From Lentisphaerota bacterium (GTDB lineage: Bacteria; Verrucomicrobiota; Lentisphaeria; Victivallales; Victivallaceae): a stretch of DNA of 50,580 bases. The stretch lies in contig SUVS01000018.1 in NCBI GenBank assembly GCA_015061885.1, positions 1-50,580 on the forward strand, in the 5' to 3' direction. The notes beneath the pieces are model-generated. The model saw only the letters and a program-made list of their open reading frames with translations. It was not told the origin of the DNA and ran no database searches. Shown here in pieces: positions 42,645 through 50,580 of the stretch; within the stretch, counting starts at the first letter, position 1; each line of letters starts with the position of its first letter. The position numbers were made by a program, and so were the translations under genes.

Positions 42645-42831
42645 CACACGGCATACTGTTGCAGGGTGAACACCTGTGTGCCCTGCTATGGATATGGGAA
42701 AGTATGGGAGGCGGGCAAAGCCCGCCACAGCCGGTTGACGCACCACACCGGTAAGCAACACCCAGCGTACAGCCTGCCAACAGCACTTGGCGGCATCTGC
42801 CGCCCACGCACTATATCGCCCGCTTATGCGG
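42645..42831 (-). repeat. Intergenic dispersed repeat, copy B
   Basis: On the minus strand it reads like copy A from end to end: GTGGGCGGCAGATGCCGCC, GTGCTGTTGGC, TGTTGCTTACCGG, GTGCGTCAACCGGC, GGCGGGCTTTGCCCGCC, TCCCATACTTTCCCATA, GGGCACACAGGTGTTCACCCT. Copies A and B differ at many positions, so they are old. Confidence 0.75.
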
Positions 42832-42839
42832 CGAACACA

Positions 42840-42937
42840 GGCGGCAAGGAGTTTTCTCCCAAAACTTCCCGAAATTTCCCAATCCTTCTCAAAATCTCCC
42901 ACCGCCGCCCACGCACCCTACCGCCCGCGAATGCGGG
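42840..42937 (-). repeat. Second module of the dispersed repeat
   Basis: GGCAAGGAGTTTTCTCCCAA... through CTTCTCAAAATCTCCC and then CCGCCGCCCACGCACCCTACCGCCCGC. In reverse this equals the inserted module of copy C (36330-36405), and its end repeats the CCGCCCACGCACTATATCGCCCGC edge of copy B. Confidence 0.65.
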
Positions 42938-42946
42938 TGAATTCTG

Positions 42947-43008
42947 ACTGTGTCAACTGTGTCAAGTGTGCCAACTGTGTCAAAATAGCGTGTCAGAATG
43001 GCACACTT
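42947..43008. promoter_or_regulatory. Tandem 9-bp repeats and dyad upstream of dnaK, candidate activator sites
   Basis: Units ACTGTGTCA (42947, 42956, 42974) and AGTGTGCCA (42965) are head-to-tail at 9-bp steps, giving GTGTCA/GTGCCA four times. They are followed by the near-palindrome GTGTCAGAATGGCAC (42990-43004) and TGGCACACTT, an inverted match to AAGTGTGCCA. They lie about 120-185 bp before the predicted dnaK start, where activators of sigma-54 polymerase usually bind. Confidence 0.55.
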
Positions 43009-43102
43009 TGGCTGTGTTAAATAAAATTGGCACAATAAATAAAATATGTTTTGAGAAGTTTTTGAGCTTAAAATGAACTTGCCTGCCGTAAAATTGTCAA
43101 AA

Positions 43103-43120
43103 TTGGCACGCATATTGCTT
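43103..43120 (+). promoter_or_regulatory. Sigma-54 (-24/-12) type promoter of dnaK
   Basis: TTGGCACGCATATTGCTT matches the sigma-54 consensus TTGGCACG-N4-TTGCW with GG and GC separated by exactly 10 nt. Transcription would start near 43131, about 48 nt before dnaK. Directly overlapping it, TTGTCAAAATTGGCAC (43094-43109) resembles the upstream dyad. Confidence 0.65.
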
Positions 43121-43178
43121 GAATATTGGTGTAAAAGTTTTACATCAACAAAAAACTCTCAAAAAAGGAGAAAAAATC

Positions 43179-45092
43179 ATGAGTAAAGTTCTCGGTATTG
43201 ACTTGGGTACCACCAACAGCTGTATGGCGGTCATTGATCACGGCGAAGCAAAGGTTATTCCGAACGCCGAAGGTATGCGTACAACCCCCTCTATTGTAGC
43301 TTTTACCAAAACCGGCGAGCGTCTGGTCGGTCAGACCGCCAAGCGTCAGGCAGTCACCAACCCCAAACAGACGATCTTTTCGATCAAGCGTTTCATGGGT
43401 TGCAAATACGACGAAGTTCAGGAAGATGCCAAGCGTGTTCCTTATGAACTGGTAAAGGCCGCCAACGGCGACGCCCACATCCAGGTCGGCGACAAGAGCT
43501 ATTCTCCGCCGGAAATCTCCGCTATGATCCTGCAGAAGCTCAAGGCGGATGCCGAAGCCTATCTCGGCGAAGAAGTCAAACAGGCGGTCATCACCGTTCC
43601 GGCTTACTTCAATGACAGTCAGCGTCAGGCTACTAAAGATGCCGGTAAGATCGCCGGACTCGAAGTCTTGCGTATCGTCAACGAACCGACCGCGGCGGCT
43701 CTGGCTTACGGTCTGGAAAAAGACGGCGACGAAACTGTGGCTGTGTACGACCTCGGCGGTGGTACATTCGATATTTCGATTCTGGAAATCGGCGACGGCG
43801 TTTTTGAAGTCGATGCCACCAACGGCGATACCCACCTCGGCGGCGATGACTTCGATGCCGCGATCATCGACTATCTTGCCGATGAATTTCAGAAGGAAAA
43901 CTCGGTCGATCTGCGTAAAGATACCCAGGCATTGCAGCGTTTGAAGGAAGCCGCTGAAAAAGCCAAGTGCGAACTTTCCAGCTCCATGAGCACCGATGTC
44001 AATCTGCCCTTTATTTCCATGAACTCCGATGGCCCGGTACACATGAATGTAACTTTGACCCGTGCCCAGCTGGAAAAACTCGCTGACCCGCTGTTGACCC
44101 GTACCCAGGCTCCCTGCGAACGCTGTCTGGCAGATGCCGGTGTCAGTAAGTCTTCCATCAAGGAAGTCATCATGGTCGGCGGTATGACCCGTATGCCCAA
44201 AGTGCAGGAAACTGCCCAGGCGATCTTCGGCAAAGAACCCCACAAGGGCGTCAACCCCGACGAAGTCGTGGCCTGCGGTGCCGCTATTCAGGGCGGTGTG
44301 CTGAACAAAGAAGTCAACGACGTTGTGCTGCTGGATGTTACTCCGCTTTCGCTGGGTATCGAAACCATGGGCGGCGTGATGACCAAGATGGTCAACCGCA
44401 ACACCACCATCCCGCACCGCAAGAGCGAGATCTTCAGCACCGCCGCTGACAATCAGCCTTCGGTCGATATCCACGTCTTCCAGGGTGAACGCGAAATGGT
44501 CGCCGATAACAAACGCATCGGCAACTTCCGTCTGGACGGCATTGCTCCGGCTCCCCGCGGCGTACCGCAGATCGAAGTGACTTTCGATATCGACGCCAAC
44601 GGTATCTTGCACGTTACCGCCAAAGACCTCGGTACCGGCAAGGAACAGGCGATCACCATCACCGCTTCCAGCGGTTTGAGCGATGACGAAATCGAACGCA
44701 TGGTCAACGAAGCCAAAGCACACGAAGCCGAAGACAAGGCCGCCAAAGAAGCTGTGGAAGTCCGCAACCGTGCCGACAGCATGACTTATCAGGCTGAAAA
44801 ACAGCTCAACGAACTCGGCGACAAAGTCGATGCCGCACTCAAGAGCGATCTGGAAGCTGATATAAATAAGATCAAAGAACTGCTCAAGGGATCCGATACC
44901 GCCGCGATCAAAGCCGCGACCGATGCTTTTGAACAGAAACTTATGAAACTTGGCGAAGCTATCTACAAACAGCAGCAGGAAGCTGCCGCTGCCGCCGGAG
45001 CCGCCGGTGCCAATCCCGGAGCCGCTCCGCAGAACGACAGTAACACCAAGAAAGACGACGGCAACGTTGTTGACGCCGAAGTCGTTGATTGA
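43179..45092 (+). CDS. dnaK: Molecular chaperone DnaK (Hsp70)
   Basis: A 637-residue Hsp70. It has [74 protein letters not shown], the linker [15 protein letters not shown], and the typical C-terminus ending DAEVVD. AAGGAG precedes the ATG; the frame is open 60 nt further upstream but starts within the leader. grpE, dnaJ and hrcA, often adjacent, are absent. A sigma-54-like promoter rather than a heat-shock or CIRCE-controlled one precedes it. groES-groEL follow after 113 nt. Confidence 0.96.
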   Translation: MSKVLGIDLGTTNSCMAVIDHGEAKVIPNAEGMRTTPSIVAFTKTGERLVGQTAKRQAVTNPKQTIFSIKRFMGCKYDEVQEDAKRVPYELVKAANGDAHIQVGDKSYSPPEISAMILQKLKADAEAYLGEEVKQAVITVPAYFNDSQRQATKDAGKIAGLEVLRIVNEPTAAALAYGLEKDGDETVAVYDLGGGTFDISILEIGDGVFEVDATNGDTHLGGDDFDAAIIDYLADEFQKENSVDLRKDTQALQRLKEAAEKAKCELSSSMSTDVNLPFISMNSDGPVHMNVTLTRAQLEKLADPLLTRTQAPCERCLADAGVSKSSIKEVIMVGGMTRMPKVQETAQAIFGKEPHKGVNPDEVVACGAAIQGGVLNKEVNDVVLLDVTPLSLGIETMGGVMTKMVNRNTTIPHRKSEIFSTAADNQPSVDIHVFQGEREMVADNKRIGNFRLDGIAPAPRGVPQIEVTFDIDANGILHVTAKDLGTGKEQAITITASSGLSDDEIERMVNEAKAHEAEDKAAKEAVEVRNRADSMTYQAEKQLNELGDKVDAALKSDLEADINKIKELLKGSDTAAIKAATDAFEQKLMKLGEAIYKQQQEAAAAAGAAGANPGAAPQNDSNTKKDDGNVVDAEVVD

Positions 45093-45104
45093 GATTAAAA
45101 CCCG

Positions 45105-45135
45105 ACTCTCCTGCGGCAAAAAGTTGCGGGAGAGT
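45105..45135 (+). terminator. Hairpin between dnaK and groES
   Basis: ACTCTCCTGCGGC pairs with GTTGCGGGAGAGT around AAAAA, a stem of about 13 bp with a mismatch. No T-run follows (TTGATTCA), so it may be a transcript-processing or partial-termination hairpin. TTGCGG (45124-45129) and TATATT (45147-45152) at 17-nt spacing could form a groES promoter inside its right arm. Confidence 0.45.
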
Positions 45136-45205
45136 TGATTCAATGCTATATTATCAATAACAAATAAACCATAACCATTGAACAAAACAGAAAGGACAGT
45201 TCAAA

Positions 45206-45502
45206 ATGGCTAAAGTTAATGTCAAGCCGCTGGGCGACCGCGTGCTGTTGGAACTCTGCGAAGTTGCAGAGCAGATCAAAGGTGGAATCATCATTCCCGA
45301 TGCCGCCAAAGAAAAACCCCAGGAATTCAAAGTTGTTGCTCTCGGCACCGGTAAAACCGATGACAACGGCAAAAAGGTTCCCTTTGATGTCAAAGTCGGC
45401 GATATTGTTCTGACCAGCCGTTACGGCGGTACTGAAGTTAAAGTTGATGACAAAGAATACAAGATCGTCAGCTCCGACGACATCCTCGCCATTGTTGGCT
45501 GA
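45206..45502 (+). CDS. groES: Co-chaperonin GroES
   Basis: A 98-residue Gro[39 protein letters not shown], the C-terminal [25 protein letters not shown]. It caps the GroEL ring. GAAAGGA precedes the ATG. groEL follows after 25 nt. Confidence 0.97.
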   Translation: MAKVNVKPLGDRVLLELCEVAEQIKGGIIIPDAAKEKPQEFKVVALGTGKTDDNGKKVPFDVKVGDIVLTSRYGGTEVKVDDKEYKIVSSDDILAIVG

Positions 45503-45515
45503 CACTCAATTATAA

Positions 45516-47156
<1,641 letters not shown>

Positions 47157-47218
47157 TGCCCGGTGAACAGCCATCCGGACGCACGCTTGGGCGGGCAGAC
47201 GGGTGAGCTGGAAACGAG

Positions 47219-47258
47219 CAAAAAAGGCAGTTACTCTACGAGTAGCTGCCTTTTTTTA
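47219..47258 (+). terminator. Terminator of the groES-groEL operon
   Basis: AAAAAAGGCAGTTACT and AGTAGCTGCCTTTTTTT form a stem of about 14 bp with one mismatch, a 5-nt loop and a seven-T run. It is about 65 nt past the groEL stop. Confidence 0.9.
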
Positions 47259-47275
47259 CATTCCCATCTTCCACC

Positions 47276-47411
47276 GCCTGCCCATCCCAATCGCACTGCC
47301 CATGCGACTGCTCCCAACGCAAGGGGGGGCGGTCGGTTGGCGGTATTGTGTTGTAGGACGAACACCTGTGTGCCGCCGCGATGGCTTGGGAAAGTATGAG
47401 ATGGCGGCGTA
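47276..47411 (-). repeat. Intergenic dispersed repeat, copy E (partial)
   Basis: GTAGGACGAACACCTGTGTGCC, CGATGG and TGGGAAAGTATGAGA match, in the same orientation, the edge of copy B (GGGTGAACACCTGTGTGCCC, TATGGATATGGGAAAGTATGGGA). The rest is degenerate. Confidence 0.55.
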
Positions 47412-47428
47412 AAAATTTCTTCACTTGC

Positions 47429-47456
47429 TTGAAAAATTCTGCATTTCGGTTATAGT
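47429..47456 (+). promoter_or_regulatory. Promoter of the HD / SAHH-like / deaminase operon
   Basis: TTGAAA (47429-47434), a 16-nt spacer and TATAGT (47451-47456). The start near 47463 leaves a leader of about 18 nt before the HD gene. Confidence 0.65.
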
Positions 47457-47480
47457 ATGTTTTGCAACGAAAGGTTTTAT

Positions 47481-48059
47481 ATGTCCAATGCTGTCGATCC
47501 CTTGAAAATCATTGAGTTTTTCTATCCGGCAAGCCCGCTCCGGGATTTGCTTATTTTGCACAGTACGCAGGTTTGCAATAAGGCGTTGGCTATTGCGGAA
47601 AAATCCGGTGTTCCGCTTGATTTGGATATTGTCCGTACCGGTGCCATGCTGCACGATATTGGTATCGGGCATTGTCATGCTCCCGCTATTCTCTGCGTTG
47701 GTACGGCTGATTATATTGAACACGGTACGATGGGAGCATCCATGCTCCGGCAGTATGGGGCCAAGCACAATATTGATCTTGAAAAATACGCTTTGATCTG
47801 CGAACGGCACACCGGTTCCGGCATTACCGCAGAGGAAGTCGTTTCGCAGAAATTACCGCTGAAAGTCAAAGATTATCTGCCGCTTTCCAACGAAGAAAAA
47901 CTTATTGCTTTAGCCGATAAGTTTTTCAGCAAATCCGGCGATCAGCAGGAAAGACCATTTCCGAAAGTCCGCAAGTCCATGGCAAAATTCGGTGATGCAA
48001 GTCTGGCAAGGTTTGATGAACTTTGTCATTTGTTCGGGGTGCAGGATGAAACGAATTGA
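47481..48059 (+). CDS. HD-domain phosphohydrolase
   Basis: A 192-residue protein with a complete HDIG-type metal site: His27 (LHSTQV), His58-Asp59 (LHDIGIG), His81 (IEHGTMG) and His110 (CERHTGSG), the order expected for an active HD hydrolase. The C-terminal part includes LSNEEKLIALADKFFSKSGD, also conserved in HDIG proteins. The substrate is unknown; nucleotide or nucleoside phosphates are reasonable given the neighbours. ATG 47481 follows AAAGG by 7 nt. The gene overlaps the SAHH-like gene by 14 nt. Confidence 0.85.
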   Translation: MSNAVDPLKIIEFFYPASPLRDLLILHSTQVCNKALAIAEKSGVPLDLDIVRTGAMLHDIGIGHCHAPAILCVGTADYIEHGTMGASMLRQYGAKHNIDLEKYALICERHTGSGITAEEVVSQKLPLKVKDYLPLSNEEKLIALADKFFSKSGDQQERPFPKVRKSMAKFGDASLARFDELCHLFGVQDETN

Positions 48060-49098
48060 GTTGATAAAAGATTTTCTTGCCGGAACTTATTCTGTGTGCG
48101 AATATCCGGCGTTGGCTTATCAGTTTGAGCTTTGGAGCCGAACCCGTCCGTTGGCGGGGGTAAAGGTTTTAGACGGCACCCCGGTATTTGCCAATACACT
48201 TTTGAAATATATAAATCTGCTCGCCGCCGGTGCTGAACTTGCTGTCGGTTATTGCGATAGCATACCCTGCGATAACAAGGTGGTTGATTTCTTAAAAAGC
48301 ATTGGTGTTGAATGTGTTTATAACTGCACTGAATCAAAACGGTTCGACTGTATTCTTGATTGCAATGCCGTTTACCGCACACTTGAACCCCGCTGCGGTT
48401 TTGCCGAACTGACCCGCTCCGGAGCGTATCACTTTGCCGGAACGGTTTTGCCGGTGATAAATGTTGACGACAGCCGGATAAAAGCTATTGAAACCTGTCT
48501 TGGCACCGGCGAGAGTTTTCTGCGGGCTATGAAATATCTTAAATATGATGTGCAAAATAAAAAGATCGTGGTAATGGGGTGCGGCAAAGTCGGCAGAGGC
48601 GTGGTATTTTATGCGGGCAGGGCAGGGGCTGATGTCATTGCCGTTGATGACCCGGCGGCAGTGAAAAAATGTGTCAATGGTACATTGGCAACCCGATTTG
48701 ACCGCGAGCAGGTTATGGAACACTTGCACAATGCGTGGTGCGTAGTCTGCTGTACCGGCAAAGCCGATGCACTGGCAGATGCTGATTATATAAAAATATT
48801 GCTTGAAGGCAATCAGATCATGGTCAATATGGGCGTGGAAGATGAATGGGGCAGTTTGATTCCTCCGGAACGGATGCTCAACAATAAACAGCCGTTGAAT
48901 TTTATTCTGCCGGAACCTACGCTTCTGCGTTATATTGATCCGACCATGGCACTGCATAATCAGGTTGCCGTGGAGCTGATTACCGGCAAATATCACTCCG
49001 GAATACAGCGTATAGCTGGCGGTGTGCATGATGAATATTGGAAAATCGTTGAACAAAAAGGCATTATCGCCAAAGAACTTGCGGCGGCAGGTTTGTAA
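48046..49098 (+). CDS. Adenosylhomocysteinase-like NAD-binding protein, diverged
   Basis: A 350-residue protein clearly related to S-adenosylhomocysteine hydrolase but about 80-120 residues shorter. The central part LPVINVDDSRIKAI matches the FPAINVNDSVTK motif (Lys146 equals the catalytic lysine), followed by the NAD site VVMGCGKVGRGV (178-183). By eye, the substrate-binding HxT segment near residue 43 is DGT, the residue equal to Asp190 is Glu or Thr, the Asn191 and Cys195 counterparts are Thr, and the GHFD loop is MGVED. It may act on another nucleoside, such as S-inosylhomocysteine, or have lost hydrolase activity. It overlaps the HD gene by 14 nt; the deaminase gene follows after 14 nt. 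Confidence 0.75.
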   Translation: MKRIELIKDFLAGTYSVCEYPALAYQFELWSRTRPLAGVKVLDGTPVFANTLLKYINLLAAGAELAVGYCDSIPCDNKVVDFLKSIGVECVYNCTESKRFDCILDCNAVYRTLEPRCGFAELTRSGAYHFAGTVLPVINVDDSRIKAIETCLGTGESFLRAMKYLKYDVQNKKIVVMGCGKVGRGVVFYAGRAGADVIAVDDPAAVKKCVNGTLATRFDREQVMEHLHNAWCVVCCTGKADALADADYIKILLEGNQIMVNMGVEDEWGSLIPPERMLNNKQPLNFILPEPTLLRYIDPTMALHNQVAVELITGKYHSGIQRIAGGVHDEYWKIVEQKGIIAKELAAAGL

Positions 49099-49112
49099 AA
49101 GTAGGATTTCGT

Positions 49113-50366
49113 ATGAGTATAAAAATAAGTCAGGTGCTTTTTAATAATAACATCGTTGATGCGGCAATCGAAAATGACCGTATTCAGGCAATCGCTCCCC
49201 GGCTCGGGGGGGCGTTTGATACGGTTATTGACGGACATAACAAACTTCTGATTCCGCCGTTTTACAACACACACTGCCATGCGGCGATGACTCTTCTGCG
49301 TGGGATCGCCGATAACCTGGAACTTATGGAGTGGCTGGAAAAACATATCTGGCCCGCCGAAAACAATCTCACAGCCGAAGCGGTTTATCACGGCAGTAAA
49401 CTTGCCATTCTGGAAATGATAAAATCCGGTACGGTATTTTTCAATGATATGTACTTTTTTCCGGAAGAAACGCTCCGGGCGGCAGAAGAAATGGGCATCC
49501 GGGCGGCAATCGGCATGATTGCCATTGATACAACATTGCCGGAAAAGCGGTCAAAGTATATTTATGATAACGAACGGTTGTTTGAAAAGCGTTCAGAATA
49601 TTCCGACCGCATGATTTTAACGCTTGCCCCTCACGCGGTCTATACGGTGCATGAAAAAACTTTGCGGGAGATCGCCGGGCGGTCAGCTCTTGAAAATCTC
49701 CCCATACATATACATTTATCCGAAACCTCCGGAGAAGTTGAACAATGTATGGCACTGCACAAGATGAGTCCGGTGCAGTATCTGGATAAACTCAACTTGC
49801 TGACTCCCCGGACGGTGGCGGCACACGCGGTGCATCTCTCCGATGAGGATATAGAAATTCTGGCAGAACGCAAAGTTTCTGTATCCTACAACCCGTGCAG
49901 CAATTACAAACTTTCCAGCGGCAGATTCCGTTACCGTGATTTGATGAATGCCGGGGTGAATATCACTTTCGGCACCGACGGCTGTGCTTCCAGCGATAAT
50001 CTTTCGATGTTTGACGAAATGAAATTCGGTGCATTGGGTGCGAAAAACGAGCAGAACAGCTCCACTGCGTGCAGTGTAAACGAAATCTTTGATTGTGCCA
50101 CTCATGCCGGAGCCGCCGCATTCGGTATAAATTCCGGAGTTATAGCCGAAGGCAGAAAAGCCGATCTGGTGCTTATTGATCTGGATACGCCTATGATGAT
50201 CGCCAGTCACAACCCGGTCAGCAATCTGGTCTATGCTGCTGACTCCAGTTGCGTTGATACAGTTATATGCAACGGTAAAATCCTGATGCAGAACCGTATT
50301 GTACCCGGCGAAAAAGAAATAATCGCTCAAGCAAGACATTTTGCCGCAGAATTGCTGAAAAAGTAA
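49113..50366 (+). CDS. mtaD: Amidohydrolase, 5'-methylthioadenosine/S-adenosylhomocysteine deaminase type
   Basis: A 417-residue metal-dependent deaminase of the ATZ/TRZ-MtaD branch. Metal ligands: His54 and His56 (NTHCHAAMTLLRG), His201 with Glu204 (HLSETSGE), His238 (AAHAVHLS) and Asp289 (FGTDGCASSDNLSMFDEM). This set is that of MtaD/DadD enzymes, which deaminate MTA, SAH or 5'-deoxyadenosine to inosine forms. It is shorter at the N-terminus than some but complete. It is the third gene of an operon with the SAHH-like protein, which could then cleave the deaminated product. Confidence 0.87.
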   Translation: MSIKISQVLFNNNIVDAAIENDRIQAIAPRLGGAFDTVIDGHNKLLIPPFYNTHCHAAMTLLRGIADNLELMEWLEKHIWPAENNLTAEAVYHGSKLAILEMIKSGTVFFNDMYFFPEETLRAAEEMGIRAAIGMIAIDTTLPEKRSKYIYDNERLFEKRSEYSDRMILTLAPHAVYTVHEKTLREIAGRSALENLPIHIHLSETSGEVEQCMALHKMSPVQYLDKLNLLTPRTVAAHAVHLSDEDIEILAERKVSVSYNPCSNYKLSSGRFRYRDLMNAGVNITFGTDGCASSDNLSMFDEMKFGALGAKNEQNSSTACSVNEIFDCATHAGAAAFGINSGVIAEGRKADLVLIDLDTPMMIASHNPVSNLVYAADSSCVDTVICNGKILMQNRIVPGEKEIIAQARHFAAELLKK

Positions 50367-50378
50367 CGGATATTATGC

Positions 50379-50416
50379 TTTTTCCGCCGGTGTCGGCAAT
50401 AGTATGGTGCAGTTGG
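50379..50416 (+). repeat. Short fragment related to the dispersed repeat (copy F)
   Basis: TTTTTCCGCCGGTGTCGGCAATAG resembles the copy C edge TTTTGCCGCCTCTGCGGGCAATAG. The rest of the repeat is missing. It begins 12 nt after the deaminase stop. Confidence 0.4.
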
Positions 50417-50463
50417 TTATACTATACTTTCTTATAATATCTCTCACGCAAAAAAAAGATATT

Positions 50464-50493
50464 ATGAGAGACACAAGAGGTCTCTCATTTTTT
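50464..50493 (+). terminator. Terminator-like hairpin near the window end
   Basis: ATGAGAGAC (50464-50472) and GTCTCTCAT (50480-50488) form a perfect 9-bp stem with a 7-nt loop and then six T residues. A second pairing, ATAATATCT (50434-50442) with AGATATTAT (50458-50466), overlaps its left arm and a possible -10 box (TATAAT, 50433-50438). It may end the deaminase transcript or attenuate a gene beyond the window. A ten-codon frame (50494-50526, MSKNKKWFAS) follows at once but lacks a good ribosome site. Confidence 0.6.
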
Positions 50494-50580
50494 ATGTCTA
50501 AAAACAAAAAGTGGTTTGCCTCTTGATAAAAATGGATTTATGTTAAATCCGAGAACAAACCGAAGTCGTATAGTACGCTT

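Larger units (their letters stand above)
42641..43178. other. Long intergenic region between typA and dnaK
   Basis: This 538-nt gap holds, in order, a full reversed copy of the dispersed repeat (42645-42831), a second repeat module (42840-42937), four tandem 9-bp units with a dyad (42947-43008), a sigma-54-type promoter (43103-43120) and the dnaK leader. No open frame in it looks coding, and no CIRCE element was found. Confidence 0.7.

Noticed and set aside
40805-42673. Very long antisense open frame opposite typA, and similar ones opposite dnaK, groEL, hisD/panC, infB and the symporter
   Set aside because: They mirror the codon pattern of the highly biased genes on the other strand, have no recognisable motifs, and overlap well-identified proteins entirely.
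42947-42982. CRISPR-like or satellite array
   Set aside because: The units are only 9 bp with no spacers; they fit protein-binding sites better.
43023-43042. A second sigma-54 promoter at TTGGCACAATAAATAAAA
   Set aside because: It has the -24 half but no GC at the -12 position.
45093-45205. CIRCE operator before groES
   Set aside because: Neither TTAGCACTC nor GAGTGCTAA occurs; the hairpin present has another sequence.
50540-50580. Start of a gene at ATG 50540 running off the window end
   Set aside because: Only 13 codons are visible, with no ribosome site and no recognisable sequence.

Overview
The window is a gene-dense bacterial chromosome segment of roughly balanced base composition, with no rRNA, tRNA, CRISPR array or recognisable transposase. 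The mix of families suggests a member of the PVC group, possibly Lentisphaerota/Victivallales: a 777-residue SSS-family symporter, a Tat-exported amidohydrolase, a nusA-infB-rbfA-nrnA-truB block, and several proteins that match nothing well known. This placement is inference from gene content and could not be tested. The genes are mostly core metabolism and housekeeping, packed into long operons.

Layout. (1) 189-3021, minus: a diaminobutyrate aminotransferase/decarboxylase pair that makes 1,3-diaminopropane. (2) 3233-4129, minus: a Tat-exported amidohydrolase, divergent from a large sodium:solute symporter (4483-6816). (3) 7120-8106: an orphan oligopeptide-type ABC ATPase. (4) 8164-15031: an eight-gene operon with ilvE, panC, hisD, a DUF486 membrane protein, an acyltransferase-like protein, an HNH nuclease, an RdgC-like protein and a nitroreductase, closed by a strong terminator. 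(5) 15457-15933, minus: YbaK/EbsC deacylase with a 122-nt extragenic palindrome at its 3' end. (6) 16049-25477: promoter, a structured leader RNA, then nusA-infB-rbfA-nrnA-truB, an unknown acidic protein with a His/Cys/Asp-rich segment, and a DinG-type helicase. (7) 29414-25546, minus: ruvB, coiled-coil/zinc-ribbon protein, azlC, azlD, LD-carboxypeptidase. (8) 29564-36270, plus: transketolase with a cysteine-rich tail, two lipoproteins, fabF, phoH, an HPr-like protein and a polysaccharide deacetylase. (9) 39988-36681, minus: a GcvH-like protein without its lipoyl lysine, a nitroreductase, an unknown protein and an AAA-like ATPase. (10) folE (minus) divergent from typA. (11) 43103-47156: dnaK behind an apparent sigma-54 promoter with upstream repeats, then groES-groEL. 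(12) 47481-50366: an HD hydrolase, a diverged adenosylhomocysteinase-like protein and an MTA/SAH-deaminase-type amidohydrolase, which together look like a nucleoside-salvage operon.

The most unusual items are the sigma-54-type dnaK promoter with its upstream 9-bp repeats, the lysine-less H-protein homologue in an uncharacterised operon, the HD/SAHH-like/deaminase operon, the nusA leader RNA whose 5' end is complementary to its own terminator, and a modular intergenic repeat family found at six or more places in both orientations.

All homology calls come from reading motifs by eye. No database search was possible.
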